DNA of 64,000 bases, taken from the NCBI RefSeq assembly GCF_900102895.1, contig NZ_FNGD01000009.1:1-64000 (forward strand), in the 5' to 3' direction. The notes under the pieces are model-generated. The model had not been told where the DNA came from. It made no database searches and saw only the letters and a list, made by a program, of their open reading frames with translations. The position numbers and the translations under genes are program-made. The DNA comes from Arthrobacter sp. ov407 (GTDB taxonomy: Bacteria; Actinomycetota; Actinomycetes; Actinomycetales; Micrococcaceae). Shown here piece after piece: positions 34,921 to 45,286 of this stretch; the stretch's first letter is position 1; each line of letters begins with the position of its first letter.

Positions 34921-35886
34921 TTAGCCTTGATCAGGCTTCAGGCGGGGAAACAGTGCCTCGGAATTGCCGCGGTCTATCGCGGCGCGCAGGAAGGGGTCCA
35001 GCGGGTAATGCTCGTACTGCATGTTCACGAAATCGATCGCCGGGGAGGGTGCGAACGGGAAGTCAGTGCCGTAGGTGATGCGGCCAGGGTCGGCGACCTC
35101 GAGCAGGCTGGGCAGCGCCGCCGGGCTGGCTGACAGGGCGACGTCGTAGTAGAACCGCCGCAGGATGGACTGCTTATTATCTGTCAGCGCCGCCAGCGCG
35201 CTGAGGGCCAGGTCCTTATCGTTGAGCATTGTCAGCAGGATCCTGTAGGCGATGTAAGGCACGAAGCCGCCAGCGTGGGCCAGGATGAACTTGATTCCCG
35301 AGTGCTTCTCCATTGCACCGGACAGGATCAGGCTGATGGCGGTGCGGGTGGTATCGAGCAAGAAATCCGCGGCGAAGGCGGGTATGCCCGGCACCGACGG
35401 AGCGGGCAGTTCACCGGGGTGGATGAACACTACGGCCCGGCGGTGGTGCAGGAACTCCAGCAGAGGGTCAAAGCCCGGGTCGCCCAGGTAGCGTCCGTCG
35501 TTGTTGGCCAGCAATACGATTCCGTCCGCGAGCAGGGTGTCCAGGGCGTACCGGGCTTCCGCGAGGGCACCTTCCACGTCGGGCAGCGTGAGGGTCGCGA
35601 AGAAGCCGAACCGGTCTGGCCGTGCGGCCACGATTTCTGCACTGTACTCGTTGACCTCCCGCGCCCGCCGCCGCGCCTCCGCGGCGTCACCGAAGTACAC
35701 CCCGGGCGTGGACAGGGACAGGATGCCGGTCTGCACGTCGTGCCTGTCCATGAACTTCACGGCGGAGCGCTCGGACCACGACGGCAGAACTAAGCCGCCG
35801 GGCCGGATGCCCTTCTCATGCATCCAGCGGGCATAGCCCGGCGGAACGATGTGCTGGTGCGTGTCGATGCGGTACGGCCGGCTCAT
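34921..35886 (-). CDS. Amidohydrolase-2 family protein (ACMSD / gamma-resorcylate decarboxylase-like)
   Basis: 321-aa TIM barrel. Metal-binding HxH is in RIDTHQHIVPPGY, the other ligand regions are FIHPGE, FILAHAGGFVPYIAYR and YGTDFPFAPSPA. The family decarboxylates aromatic or muconate semialdehyde acids, or hydrolyses related bonds. The ATG at 35886 follows AAGGA; a longer open frame to 36309 is non-conserved. It stands alone, but the neighbourhood of catechol and aryl-alcohol genes supports an aromatic-acid substrate. Confidence 0.88.
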   Translation of the reverse strand: MSRPYRIDTHQHIVPPGYARWMHEKGIRPGGLVLPSWSERSAVKFMDRHDVQTGILSLSTPGVYFGDAAEARRRAREVNEYSAEIVAARPDRFGFFATLTLPDVEGALAEARYALDTLLADGIVLLANNDGRYLGDPGFDPLLEFLHHRRAVVFIHPGELPAPSVPGIPAFAADFLLDTTRTAISLILSGAMEKHSGIKFILAHAGGFVPYIAYRILLTMLNDKDLALSALAALTDNKQSILRRFYYDVALSASPAALPSLLEVADPGRITYGTDFPFAPSPAIDFVNMQYEHYPLDPFLRAAIDRGNSEALFPRLKPDQG

Positions 35887-36358
35887 CCGAATCCTTGTCC
35901 ACATGTCCGTTTCGCTGTTCCGTGGGACCCATAGATCAGCGGATGTGAACAATCTACTCGCTAAGCGGACCCAGACACCGGCTGCAGGGGCGTATCGGCT
36001 GAGTTGGACCGCTCCGGAGTGCTCTACGGATTTCGTAAAGACATGGTGGGCAGGTTTCGGGGTGGGTGTATTCGTAGAGGGTTCCGTCTGGCTCGAGTCT
36101 TCGACGAAGCAGAAGGACGGCCAGGACCACGACCCACGGCAGGAATGCCCTCGATCATGACGCGTTCCACAATCCCTAACCATGGGCTGCAGCTGTGCAA
36201 TATCGGAATCATCCGTTACCCGGTCGTGTTCCCGGCCGCGACGGCGCGGCCGGCCATCTTTCCATCGGACACCGCCGGTGTCCATATCACTGCCTAAATG
36301 CCCTATCAACAGGGACCCATGAGGGCCACGCTGGCCTCACGGCGGAAGGGCGGTCCTG
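35887..36358. other. Intergenic region, no recognised gene
   Basis: About 470 bases upstream of both flanking genes, which diverge. Open frames on both strands show no domain. The right end carries GGAAGGG for the CPBP-like gene. Confidence 0.45.
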
Positions 36359-37276
36359 ATGAAAATCACGGGACTTGAAGGCTGGCGCACGTGGATGTGG
36401 GCTTCATGGCTCGTGGCGGCAATGTTGTCATTGGCATTCCCTGACCTGACGGTCTACGGAATTGTCATCCCGGCCTCCGCGCTCCTGCTGGCTGTTCTGA
36501 CCGGCCCGGTGGCCTGGCGGCGCGGGAGCGTCGATAAATCGGATCTGGCAGTGGTAGCAGCGCTGTACATCACCGTCGTCGCGCTGTTCCGCGTAGCCTT
36601 CACCGTGTTCACGGCGGCAAACGTTCTCGGCCTTTTCCTTTGCTTTGGTGCCGGCCTGGTCCTGGGGGTCGCGGGGCCGGTTTTCTACACGGTTAAGCGG
36701 GGGAGCCCGCTGTCCGATCTGGGCCTGTGGTGGGGGAACTGGAAGCAGGCAACAGTGCTTGGACTCATTCTGGCTTCCATTCAATTTGCAATCACGCTCT
36801 TCGGCTACCCCCTGCCGGCACCTGTTGAATGGGTTCCTTTGCTCGTTATGTCTTTGACCGTAGGCGCCTTCGAGACCGTGTTCTTCCGTGGCTTCGTCCA
36901 GATGCGCCTCACCGCGAGTTTCGGTCAGGCTCCCGGCATAGCCATCGCGGCTGGCCTGTACACGGCCTACCACGTCGGTTACGGGATGGGCGGCGAAGGA
37001 ATGGTTTTCCTGCTTGGGCTTGGCGTGGTCTATGCGGTCGCGTTCGCCATGGTCCGCAACGTCCTTGTGTTGTGGCCGCTGCTCACGCCATTGGGCTCGT
37101 TCTTTAACAGCCTCAACAGCGGTGACATCGAGCTGCCGTGGGAGGCGATCCTGGGATTCGCCGACGTCCTGGGCCTCATGGCCGCTGCAGTCTGGCTAGG
37201 CCACCGGCGGCTGCAGCGAAAAAGCCCGCAGCGGGCAGCAACACCACGTCGAGGAAAGGGCAAGATGCCCCGATAG
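36359..37276 (+). CDS. CPBP-like intramembrane protease homologue with altered active site
   Basis: 305 aa, about eight hydrophobic segments. The segment VGAFETVFFRGFVQMRL corresponds to the EExxxR motif of CPBP (CAAX-type) proteases, but the second Glu is Thr. The His region AGLYTAYHVGYGMGG fits FxxxH/H motifs. The C-terminal tail is Arg/Lys-rich. The ATG at 36359 has GGAAGGG. It may be a non-peptidase membrane relative; function unknown. Confidence 0.7.
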   Translation: MKITGLEGWRTWMWASWLVAAMLSLAFPDLTVYGIVIPASALLLAVLTGPVAWRRGSVDKSDLAVVAALYITVVALFRVAFTVFTAANVLGLFLCFGAGLVLGVAGPVFYTVKRGSPLSDLGLWWGNWKQATVLGLILASIQFAITLFGYPLPAPVEWVPLLVMSLTVGAFETVFFRGFVQMRLTASFGQAPGIAIAAGLYTAYHVGYGMGGEGMVFLLGLGVVYAVAFAMVRNVLVLWPLLTPLGSFFNSLNSGDIELPWEAILGFADVLGLMAAAVWLGHRRLQRKSPQRAATPRRGKGKMPR

Positions 37277-37612
37277 CGCAGCCCATTGCATGAACACCGC
37301 ACCGCAGCCAGGGACTGCGGCTTCCGGACCGCCCACCAATCTCGCCGACCCATGGTCAAACACTCCATGGCCCGGACCGTCAGGGCCAACCGGGGCGCGG
37401 CCAACAACGATGCCTGGCGGCTGCTGCGTACAGTTGCCGTGAATCTCAAACGACTTCTGGAAAGCGGGCCCGGCATTGTTTGACGAGGACTCGAGCTCGT
37501 TGGGGGGAGGCTGAGAATACCGGCCAGAGCCACACCACACCCCAAGACGCCTCCTCCGGCGCACTGGCTTGCCATGTCCGTCCCGCCACGCGGCTGTGCC
37601 GTCTCGATGGCA
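37277..37612. other. Intergenic region between convergent genes
   Basis: About 335 bases. Frames lack domains, and no U-tailed hairpin was seen. Confidence 0.4.
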
Positions 37613-38158
37613 TTATCGTGCGATGCTGCCTGCAGATGTGGACGAAGCAGGTTTAGCGAGTTGGCCCGTAATCTGATCCGCCCAGCCGTCGACCGCCGCC
37701 CAGTCCCGCAAATCCCCGAAACGGCCCCCGATGAGCCGGAACAACATCAGGAGCGGTGCCGGCATCTGGCCGGCCTTGTAGACACCGGAAAAGATTTTAT
37801 GGCCGCGAAGCGGAACCTCCTTGACCAGGACTCCTGCCAGGCGTTCCTGCTGCAGAGCCGAACCGCGCTTGCGAAACGGCCTTGGCAGCGCATCAGCCAT
37901 CCCTACGCTGAACGCCCAGACAGGTCGCGTGGCCAGCTCGTCAGCATGGCCGTTGAAGAACAACAAAGCCGGTTGCAACCAGGCCTGGTTGTGGATGGCG
38001 CTGCCGACCACGACAGCCTCGTAGCCGGAAACAGCCTCGACTTCCTCCACGGACCGACACTCGACCTCGCCGAGTGCAACCGCCATACGGGATGCCACAT
38101 GTTGAGCTATCTCCCGGGAGGACCCAAAAGCGCTTGCATAGGCAACAAGAACCGTCAT
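37613..38158 (-). CDS. Flavodoxin-domain protein
   Basis: 181 aa beginning MTVLVAYASAFGSSREIAQH, where the Ser/Gly-rich loop is the FMN phosphate-binding T/S-x-G/F-x-S/T motif. VVVGSAIHNQAWLQPALLFF is the second FMN loop region. The C-terminus GDLRDWAAVDGWADQI resembles HemG-like / flavodoxin_5 proteins. GGAGG precedes the ATG at 38158. Electron carrier or menaquinone-dependent protoporphyrinogen oxidase-like role. Confidence 0.85.
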   Translation of the reverse strand: MTVLVAYASAFGSSREIAQHVASRMAVALGEVECRSVEEVEAVSGYEAVVVGSAIHNQAWLQPALLFFNGHADELATRPVWAFSVGMADALPRPFRKRGSALQQERLAGVLVKEVPLRGHKIFSGVYKAGQMPAPLLMLFRLIGGRFGDLRDWAAVDGWADQITGQLAKPASSTSAGSIAR

Positions 38159-38564
38159 GATGGAGCCTCCAGTCTTCCTTTCTCCCAGCCTCATGGAACC
38201 TGTGCCACCGCGGACGTGCCATAGGTCCCCATGGGTGAAAGACAGTTTAATCGGCACAGACCTGGCCGCTAATCCCGGGGCCCGCGGGGCACGCCAGCCC
38301 CCGGAAGAACACTGCGATTTGGGCGTGCGAAACGTTCGCTGATCCAGCATCCCGACCTCGGTTCGACTGAGGTAGGACGAGCGACGGCAGCGGCTGTTTC
38401 TCCGGGTATTGCCGACTGCCTCATCCGGCGTGTGATCGTAACGCCGGCTACAGCCCGGCAAGAGAGGCAAAGCACACGGGCGAGGAGGCCTTCGGCCTCT
38501 ACCGGCAGGCCACGGCCGGCCAAAGAATCGGAGTATCAATGGTCTGAGGAGAAAGGGCGCGCTC
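38159..38564. other. Intergenic region upstream of the copper island
   Basis: About 400 bases. GAGGCC-TTC-GGCCTC (38485-38499) is a short hairpin about 65 bases before the SHOCT gene. No gene recognised. Confidence 0.4.
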
Positions 38565-38810
38565 ATGATGTGGGGCTACGGCCCGAACATGGGCTGGATG
38601 TGGCTGTGGGGCATACTCCTGCTCGTCGGCATAGCCCTGCTGGTACTGGTCGCCGTGCGCATGTTTGCCGGAGGCGGGATGCAGGGACCCCCGGGGCCCT
38701 ACCCCGGCAGGAGCCGGGCCCGGCAGATCCTCGACGTGCGCTTTGCCCGCGGTGAGCTGACCGCGGAGCAATACCGCGAGCATTTGAAGGTTCTCGGCGA
38801 GGACCAATAG
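38565..38810 (+). CDS. SHOCT-domain small membrane protein
   Basis: 81 aa. One transmembrane helix (WMWLWGILLLVGIALLVLVA) preceded by a Met/Trp/Asn-rich outside stretch that could bind copper. It is followed by a C-terminal SHOCT motif (ILDVRFARGELTAEQYREHL). The stop TAG shares its G with the GTG start of the multicopper oxidase, so the two are tightly coupled. SHOCT proteins often accompany copper-resistance genes. Confidence 0.85.
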   Translation: MMWGYGPNMGWMWLWGILLLVGIALLVLVAVRMFAGGGMQGPPGPYPGRSRARQILDVRFARGELTAEQYREHLKVLGEDQ

Positions 38811-40267
38811 TGGGCCCACTCAGCCGCCGGAACGCGTTGCTGCTGGGAGGCTTCGGCACGGCGGCCATAGCCGTCGGCGGAGCCGGGCTCTGGTGGACGC
38901 TCAGTTCCCGGTTCTCCCCGGTGCCGGGCGGGGACTTCACCGAACCGGAGCAGCTGCGCGGCAGCAACGGACGGTTGCAGGTCCGGCTCGAAGCGTCCCC
39001 GGGGTCGGTGCAGCTCGGCGGTCAACAGGCATCGGCGCTGGCCTACAACGGCGGAGTCCCCGGCCCAACCCTGCGGGTCCGGGCCGGGGACGTGCTCGAC
39101 ATCGAGCTGGTCAACAGCATGGCCGTCCCGACCAACCTGCATGTCCACGGACTCCACGTCTCACCGCAGGGCAACGGAGACAACGTTTTCAATGTTGTCC
39201 AACCGGGCCACTCGTTCAGCTACGAGTACCGGCTCCCGGCGGACCACCCGCCCGGCGTGTACTGGTACCACCCCCACCTTCACGGCATGGTCGCGGACCA
39301 GATTTTCGCCGGCCTGTTCGGTGCGATCATCGTCGAGGACGCACAGCCCGTGGATGTCAGCCGCGAGCGGGTGATGGTCGTCTCTGACATCACCCTGGAC
39401 GGGTCCGGAACCGTCACCGACGCCTCGCCCATGGACCGGATGCTCGGCCGGGAAGGTGAATTTGTTCTGGTCAACGGACAAAGCAACCCGAAACTGTCCG
39501 CCCGGCCGGGCGAGCGTGAGCGGTGGCGGATCGTGAACACCTGCGTGTCCCGCTACCTGCGGCTGCGCCTGGACGGGCAGCAGATGCAGCTCCTCGGCAT
39601 GGATTCCGGCCGTTTCCCCACGCCCCGGAACGCGGACGAGGTGCTGCTGGCGCCGGGCAACCGTGCAGATGTGCTGGTCACAGCTGTCGAGGGCGACGCC
39701 ACTCTCGGGGCCGTCTACTACAACCGTGGCAGCATGGCCGCCATGATGGGACCGGCAGAGCCAGCCCCCAGCGACGGCCAGGGCACAGGGGATCTCGTGC
39801 TGGCGACTCTCTCGGTGTCCGGCGCCCCGGCCGCTTCTCCTCCGGCGGTGCCGTCCCGGCCTGCAGCGGCGGACCTGAGGACCGCGGCCGTTGCCGCGCA
39901 CCGGCAGGTGACCCTCGCCGTCGGCGGCATGGGGATGGGGATGATGAGTTTCACCATCAACGGCCGTGGATTCAACGCAAGCCGGACGGACACTACGGTG
40001 GCCGCGCAGACGGTGGAGGAGTGGACCCTGATCAATCCCAGCCCGATGGACCACCCCTTCCATCTGCATGTCTGGCCGATGCAGATCGTCGAGGAGCGGG
40101 GTCAGACCCCGGGCCAGCCCGTCTGGCGTGACGTCGTCAACATACCCGCCAACGGACAGGTGCGGGTCCGGATCAACTTCACGGATTTCACGGGCCGCTC
40201 GGTGTACCACTGCCACATCCTGGACCACGAGGACCAAGGGATGATGGGCGTCATCGAAGTCCGCTAG
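38810..40267 (+). CDS. Multicopper oxidase
   Basis: 485 aa. N-terminal Tat-like signal (SRRNALLLGGFGTAAIAVGG). Copper ligands are in four clusters: NLHVHGLH, YWYHPHLHG, MDHPFHLHVWP and YHCHILDHEDQGMM, giving type 1, 2 and trinuclear sites. Met-rich GGMGMGMMSF near residue 375 fits a cuprous oxidase. It oxidises Cu(I) outside the membrane. The GTG start at 38810 is set by overlap with the SHOCT gene. Confidence 0.95.
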   Translation: MGPLSRRNALLLGGFGTAAIAVGGAGLWWTLSSRFSPVPGGDFTEPEQLRGSNGRLQVRLEASPGSVQLGGQQASALAYNGGVPGPTLRVRAGDVLDIELVNSMAVPTNLHVHGLHVSPQGNGDNVFNVVQPGHSFSYEYRLPADHPPGVYWYHPHLHGMVADQIFAGLFGAIIVEDAQPVDVSRERVMVVSDITLDGSGTVTDASPMDRMLGREGEFVLVNGQSNPKLSARPGERERWRIVNTCVSRYLRLRLDGQQMQLLGMDSGRFPTPRNADEVLLAPGNRADVLVTAVEGDATLGAVYYNRGSMAAMMGPAEPAPSDGQGTGDLVLATLSVSGAPAASPPAVPSRPAAADLRTAAVAAHRQVTLAVGGMGMGMMSFTINGRGFNASRTDTTVAAQTVEEWTLINPSPMDHPFHLHVWPMQIVEERGQTPGQPVWRDVVNIPANGQVRVRINFTDFTGRSVYHCHILDHEDQGMMGVIEVR

Positions 40268-40365
40268 GCACCGTCAGCACGTGTCCCGACGACGGCCCGG
40301 CCAACGCCCAGCCTGTAGCCTTAACCTGCCTAAAGTCCGCCACCGTTATCCGGAGGGAGAATGCC

Positions 40366-40896
40366 ATGGCCGCAGCTTTCATGAGCCATGCCGCAGCCGC
40401 CCTTCGCCGCGGATTCCTGCTGATGGGCGTACTTGCCATCGTGGCCGGATTCCTCGGGATGCACATCTTGACCGGAGTGCATGGCGCTCACGCCATGACT
40501 GCGGTGACATCCTCCACGGAACCCGCGGGGTCGTCCTCCCCTACGGTACACAGCCTCGCATCACATCCCGGCGCCCATGCCCTGCAAGGCCGCACTACGG
40601 GCCATGACTCCATGGCTCTGCCCCCTGCGGCCACAGCGGGTCCCGAGCTGACGGCCGACAGCAGGGCCGCTGCCCCCGCGGCGTCGTGCGTGTGCCAATC
40701 CAGCTGTGCCGACCTTGCGTTGATGCACTCGGCCTGTGTGCCCTCGGCGGCCGTGACCTCCCTCGCCGCGCCCCCACCGGGCATGGCACCGACGTCAATC
40801 CACACCCCGGACTCGCGCGGAGACGGCGCCGATCGGACCTACTCCTATCTGCCCGCAAGTCCTTCGCCGGGCGATCTGTCGATCAGCCGGAGGTAA
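40366..40896 (+). CDS. DUF6153-like secreted/membrane protein
   Basis: 176 aa. One N-terminal hydrophobic helix (RGFLLMGVLAIVAGFLGMHI) is followed by a His/Met-containing outside domain with four Cys near the centre (CVCQSSCADLALMHSAC). The ribosome binding site is GGAGGGAG. The position between multicopper oxidase and DUF305 points to periplasm-side copper handling. Function unproven. Confidence 0.7.
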   Translation: MAAAFMSHAAAALRRGFLLMGVLAIVAGFLGMHILTGVHGAHAMTAVTSSTEPAGSSSPTVHSLASHPGAHALQGRTTGHDSMALPPAATAGPELTADSRAAAPAASCVCQSSCADLALMHSACVPSAAVTSLAAPPPGMAPTSIHTPDSRGDGADRTYSYLPASPSPGDLSISRR

Positions 40897-41023
40897 GACA
40901 GGGCCGCCGTGTCGTACCCGGCGCCCCTCCTTACAAGACACGTTCCAGCCCGATATTTTGGCGCGGGCGTGTCATCCGCAGGCGTGCCACAACGCCAATT
41001 TGATGATTGAAGGACGTGACCCC

Positions 41024-41635
41024 ATGAAGAAAACCCTGACCATTTCTGCCTTTGGCTTCGCCGCCGCCATCGCTCTTGCCGGCTGCGCGGGCACCTCCGG
41101 AACTACACCCACCAACACCATACCGGGCATGGGCAGCGGCGGCATGGGCATGGCATCCAGCTCAGCCCCCGCAACCGCGGACCACAACGCCGCCGACACC
41201 ATGTTCATGCAGGGGATGATCCCGCACCACGCCCAGGCCGTGGAAATGAGCGACATGATGCTCAAGAAACAGGGCATGGACGCGCGGATCACCGCACTCG
41301 CCACCAAGATCAAGGCCGCACAGGCACCGGAAATCGAGATGATGACGGGCTGGCTCAAGACCTGGAACGAACCCACCCCGATGGCGTCCGGTCACGGCAT
41401 GGGCGACGGGATGATGGGCGACGAGGACCTCAAGACGCTCGACGCCGCCCAGGGCACCGAAGCGGCCAAGCTGTTCCTGACCCAGATGATCGCCCACCAC
41501 GAGGGCGCGGTGATGATGGCCAAGACCGAAATCCGCCAGGGCAAGAACCCCGACGCCATCCAGCTGAGCAAGTCGATCGTGACCTCCCAGGAAGCTGAAA
41601 TCCAGGAAATGAAGGCCCTGCTGGCAAGCCTCTAA
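41024..41635 (+). CDS. DUF305-family lipoprotein
   Basis: 203 aa. Lipoprotein signal with lipobox IALAGC. Two ferritin-like helical halves repeat the HH motif: FMQGMIPHHAQAVEMSDMML and FLTQMIAHHEGAVMMAKTEI. Met/His-rich stretches fit copper binding. The ATG at 41024 (MKKTLTISAFGFAAA) has GAAGGA. DUF305 proteins are commonly linked to copper resistance. Confidence 0.9.
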   Translation: MKKTLTISAFGFAAAIALAGCAGTSGTTPTNTIPGMGSGGMGMASSSAPATADHNAADTMFMQGMIPHHAQAVEMSDMMLKKQGMDARITALATKIKAAQAPEIEMMTGWLKTWNEPTPMASGHGMGDGMMGDEDLKTLDAAQGTEAAKLFLTQMIAHHEGAVMMAKTEIRQGKNPDAIQLSKSIVTSQEAEIQEMKALLASL

Positions 41636-41645
41636 CCAGCAAACC

Positions 41646-41674
41646 GGGCCCCGGTCCTTGCCAGGACGGGGCCC
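41646..41674 (+). terminator. Hairpin terminator after DUF305 gene
   Basis: GGGCCCCG pairs with CGGGGCCC, extended by TCC/GGA past one bulge, with a TTGCCA loop. The tail is TCCCCGGATTTA, only weakly U-rich. Confidence 0.55.
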
Positions 41675-41707
41675 TCCCCGGATTTATCCACCACACTGGA
41701 GCTCACC

Positions 41708-42584
41708 ATGATTCCCCTCTCTCCGCCGGGCCCGGGCCGCGGCTGCCGTCACGGCCGCCGGGCTCATCGTGTCCCCGGCCGCCTGTGCCCCGGCCACCAC
41801 CGGCCCCGCGTCATCGGCCCCCACGAAGAGTGCCTCCGGGCTTCCCAGCGCCCACGTCCACCGCATGGCCGTCAACGACGAGACCGGGCAGATCCTCCTC
41901 GCCACGCACGAGGGCCTGTTCGACATCTCCCACACCCCTGCCACCAAAATCGGCCCGACCAATGACCTGATGGGCTTCACCACCGTTCACGACGAGGGGA
42001 TCTACTATGCCTCGGGACATCCCGGCAAAGACTCCGCCCTGCCCAACCCGCTCGGCCTGATCAGATCCGGGGACGGCGGCAAGACCTGGGTACTACTCTC
42101 CCGGCAGCGGGAGTCTGGTTTCCACGCCCTGACAACAACGAAAAACGGCGTCGTGGCCTTCGACGGAACGCTGATGACCAGCCCCGACGGACAAAACTGG
42201 ACACCCGTAACCGCAGGGTTCACCCCGGCGGTCCTGGCCGGACACACCCACAGCGACACCGTGCTGGCAACCACCCCGCAAGGCCTCCAGAGGTCCACCG
42301 ATGCAGGAACCACCTGGACGCTGAACGAATCCGCCCCGGTCGTGCAATACGCCGTATTTGCCAGCACCAATCACGTCGTCGGCGTCCAACCCGACGGCAA
42401 CGTCCAGGTCTCCGCCGACAGCGGGGCCACCTGGTCCTCGAAGGGACGCATCAGCGGGGGTGTCCAGGCGATAACAGCGGTCAAGAAACCGGACGGCCCT
42501 CTGCGGATTTGGGCGGCCACGGCCGACGGGGTCGAAGCATCGGCCGACGGCGGTGCTACCTTCGCTCCGTACCAACCCAACTGA
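41708..42584 (+). pseudogene. Sialidase/YCF48-like beta-propeller protein with frameshifted signal peptide
   Basis: The mature part (from about 41769, SPAACAPATTGPAS) is a propeller of F510_1955-like glycosyl-hydrolase homologues with SADSGATWSS, RSTDAGTTWTL and ASADGGATFAPYQ blades. In this frame the signal would read LRRARAAAAVTAAGLIVSPA, but the upstream codon is TGA. The only good start (ATG 41708) is in another frame, so a one-base indel separates start and body. GTG 41769 could restart translation without a signal. Sequencing error is possible. Fifth gene of the copper island. Confidence 0.7.
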
Positions 42585-42707
42585 CCGGCATACCCGCCTG
42601 GCCGCGGGGGCATGAACCGGGGCCGGGGCGGCCGTTCGGCGTTAGCTGCGGGAACTTACGGACATGCTGATGATGCACATGTCAGGCTCTTTCGTCCGGC
42701 GGCAGTC

Positions 42708-45212
42708 CTAGCGTCCTGCCGCCGGGGCAAGTGGACGAGGCACTGTGACAGGGGCTGGGCCGGGTTGGCCGGGGCGGGGCAGGCGCAGTCGCTTGAGGAG
42801 CAGGGCGTTGACGGCGACGAGGAAGCTGGATCCTGACATGGACAGTGCGGCAATTTCGGGGCTGAGAACTATTCCGGCGAAGGCGAAGACGCCGGCGGCG
42901 ATCGGCAGGGCGATCGCGTTGTAGCCGACGGCCCAGCCGAGGTTCTGGCGCATCTTCCGCAGGGTGCCTTTGCCGATCCGCAGTGCGATCGGCACGTCGA
43001 GCGGATCGGAGCGCATCAGCACGACGTCGGCCGTTTCAATGGCCACGTCGGTTCCGGCGCCGATGGCGATGCCGAGGTCAGCCTGGGCCAGGGCGGGGGC
43101 GTCGTTGACGCCGTCTCCGACCATGGCGACTTTCTTCCCGGCCTGTTGCAGTTCGGCGACCTTGGCGGATTTGTCTCCGGGGAGCACTTCGGCGATGACG
43201 GTGTCGATGCCGAGCTGGGCGGCGATCCGCTGTGCGGTGGCCTCGTTGTCGCCGGTGAGCATGACGACTTCGATGCCGGCCTCATGGAGGGCCGTGACGG
43301 CGGCGGCCGCCGTGTCCCGGGCGGCATCGGCGAGGGCGATGACCGCTGCGGCGCGTCCGTCGACGGCGGCGAGCACCGCTGTGCGTCCCGTCGCGGCCAG
43401 GTCGTCACGGACCGCGGCCAGCGCGCCCAGGTCGATGCCTTCGTTGGCCATGAGTTTGCGGTTGCCGACCAGGACCCTGCGTCCGTCGACGGAGGCTCCG
43501 GCGCCGTGGCCGGGCACGTTCAGGAACCCGGAGGCAGCCAGCACCTGTGCGCCGTTTTCGCGTGCATGCCGGACGACGGCGGCGGCCAGCGGGTGTTCGG
43601 ATTCCTGCTCCACGGCGGCGACGAGTGCCAGGAGTTCGCTTTCGTCGATGCCGTCGACGACGACGTCGGTCACCTCGGGTTCGCCCTTCGTCAGGGTCCC
43701 GGTCTTATCCATGACCACGGTGTCGATCCGAGCCGAGGTTTCCAGGGCCGTGGCGTTCTTGAACAGCACGCCTCGTTTGGCGCCCAGTCCGGTGCCGACC
43801 ATGATGGCCGTCGGTGTGGCCAGCCCCAGGGCATCGGGGCACGTGATGACCACGACCGTGATGGCGAACAGCAGGGCGACCTGCACTCCGGCGCCGAGGG
43901 CGAGCCAGGCGGCGAAGGTCACGGTTCCTCCGATGAGGGCGACCAGGACCAGCCAGAACGCGGCCCGGTCGGCCAGGCGCTGCCCGGGGGCTTTGGAGTT
44001 CTGGGCCTCCTGGACGAGGGCGACAATCTGGGCCAGGGCGGTGTCGGCGCCGACCTTGGTGGCGCGGACCCGCATCGTCCCGGTGGTGTTGATCGATGCT
44101 CCGATCACCTCCAAGCCGACCGTCTTGCTGACCGGCAGGCTTTCGCCGGTGACCATCGATTCATCGACCTCGGACTGCCCTTCCTCGACTTGGCCGTCGA
44201 CAGGGATCTTTGACCCGGGGCGGACGAGGAGCAGGTCGCCGGTCTGGACCTCGGATGTGGGGACTTCCACAGGTTCGCCGTCACGGATGACGACCGCGAC
44301 CGGCGGGGCCAGTTCGAGCAGAGTACGAATGGCCTCGTTGGCTCCGCCACGGGCGCGCATTTCAAACCAGTGGCCCAGCAGCACGAAGGAGGTCAGGACG
44401 GTGGCAGCCTCGTAGAAGACCTCGCCGCCGCCGGTCAGTGTGACCCCGAGGCTGTAGAGCCAGCCGGCTCCGACGGCGAACGCGACCAGCACCATCATGT
44501 CCAGGGTGCGGGCCTTCAGCGCCCGGTAGGCGCCGTCGAAGAAGATCCAGGCGGAGTAGAAGATCACGGGCAAGGAAAGGATGAGGGCCATGACGTCATC
44601 GCGGAGGCCGAACGGCGTCGGGGCGGTGAAGCCGAGCATGTCGCGGCCCATCGGGGAGAACAGCGTCACGCCGACAGAGAGGATGGCGGCGACCAGGAAC
44701 CTGTTGCGCATGTCCCGGACCATGTCATCCATCGACATTCCGCCGTGGTGTCCCCCGTGGCCCATCATCTCCTGTGGGCTGCGGGGGGCTGGCCCGGGAG
44801 CGTGCACGTGGCCAGGCATAGTCATGCCGGGAGGCATCCCATGACCCGTGTCGGTCACCGCCTGCGCGGACGCGGGGTGGGCAGCGTGGCCATCATGCTC
44901 GCCGTGGTGGTGCCCGCCGGCTGCCGGGGCGGCGGTGGGCGACACGGCAGCCGGTTCCTCCATGGGATAGCAGATGTGCTCCGGCACTGACTGTCCACGG
45001 CAGTGGTAGCCGCAATCGATGATCCAGCCGCCGATCTGCTCAACGGAGGTCCTGGACGGGTCGAAGGTGACCGTGGCCGTTTGGGCAACGGCGTTCGCAT
45101 CAACGGCGGTGATGCCTGGTTGGCCGCCGAGCACTTTTTCGATGATTGCTTTGGACGTTGCCCATTGCAGTCCCTGGACTTCGACCGTTGTGCTTTTGAG
45201 TGTTTGTGGCAT
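42708..45212 (-). CDS. Heavy-metal P1B-type ATPase with CPD metal-site motif (copper exporter candidate)
   Basis: 834 aa. The degenerate N-terminal HMA domain ([20 protein letters not shown]) has no CxxC. A His/Met/Gly-rich stretch about residues 105-165 ([27 protein letters not shown]) resembles CopB. Eight transmembrane helices follow; phosphatase loop TGESLPVS, phosphorylation [30 protein letters not shown]. The intramembrane motif is [19 protein letters not shown] instead of CPC or CPH. Metal is probably copper from context, but the CPD makes specificity uncertain. ATG 45212 with GGGAG; an HMA protein lies upstream on the same strand. Confidence 0.92.
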   Translation of the reverse strand: MPQTLKSTTVEVQGLQWATSKAIIEKVLGGQPGITAVDANAVAQTATVTFDPSRTSVEQIGGWIIDCGYHCRGQSVPEHICYPMEEPAAVSPTAAPAAGGHHHGEHDGHAAHPASAQAVTDTGHGMPPGMTMPGHVHAPGPAPRSPQEMMGHGGHHGGMSMDDMVRDMRNRFLVAAILSVGVTLFSPMGRDMLGFTAPTPFGLRDDVMALILSLPVIFYSAWIFFDGAYRALKARTLDMMVLVAFAVGAGWLYSLGVTLTGGGEVFYEAATVLTSFVLLGHWFEMRARGGANEAIRTLLELAPPVAVVIRDGEPVEVPTSEVQTGDLLLVRPGSKIPVDGQVEEGQSEVDESMVTGESLPVSKTVGLEVIGASINTTGTMRVRATKVGADTALAQIVALVQEAQNSKAPGQRLADRAAFWLVLVALIGGTVTFAAWLALGAGVQVALLFAITVVVITCPDALGLATPTAIMVGTGLGAKRGVLFKNATALETSARIDTVVMDKTGTLTKGEPEVTDVVVDGIDESELLALVAAVEQESEHPLAAAVVRHARENGAQVLAASGFLNVPGHGAGASVDGRRVLVGNRKLMANEGIDLGALAAVRDDLAATGRTAVLAAVDGRAAAVIALADAARDTAAAAVTALHEAGIEVVMLTGDNEATAQRIAAQLGIDTVIAEVLPGDKSAKVAELQQAGKKVAMVGDGVNDAPALAQADLGIAIGAGTDVAIETADVVLMRSDPLDVPIALRIGKGTLRKMRQNLGWAVGYNAIALPIAAGVFAFAGIVLSPEIAALSMSGSSFLVAVNALLLKRLRLPRPGQPGPAPVTVPRPLAPAAGR

Positions 45213-45286
45213 TGCTACTCTCCCGATATTGGTGACAGGCATCAGGGACGTCTGTCCGGCCCCTGGATCCAGGAGTCAGGTATGGC

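Noticed and set aside
35887..36309. N-terminal extension of the amidohydrolase
   Set aside because: The ATG at 35886 has a good ribosome site and begins the family's first strand; the extension has no similarity.
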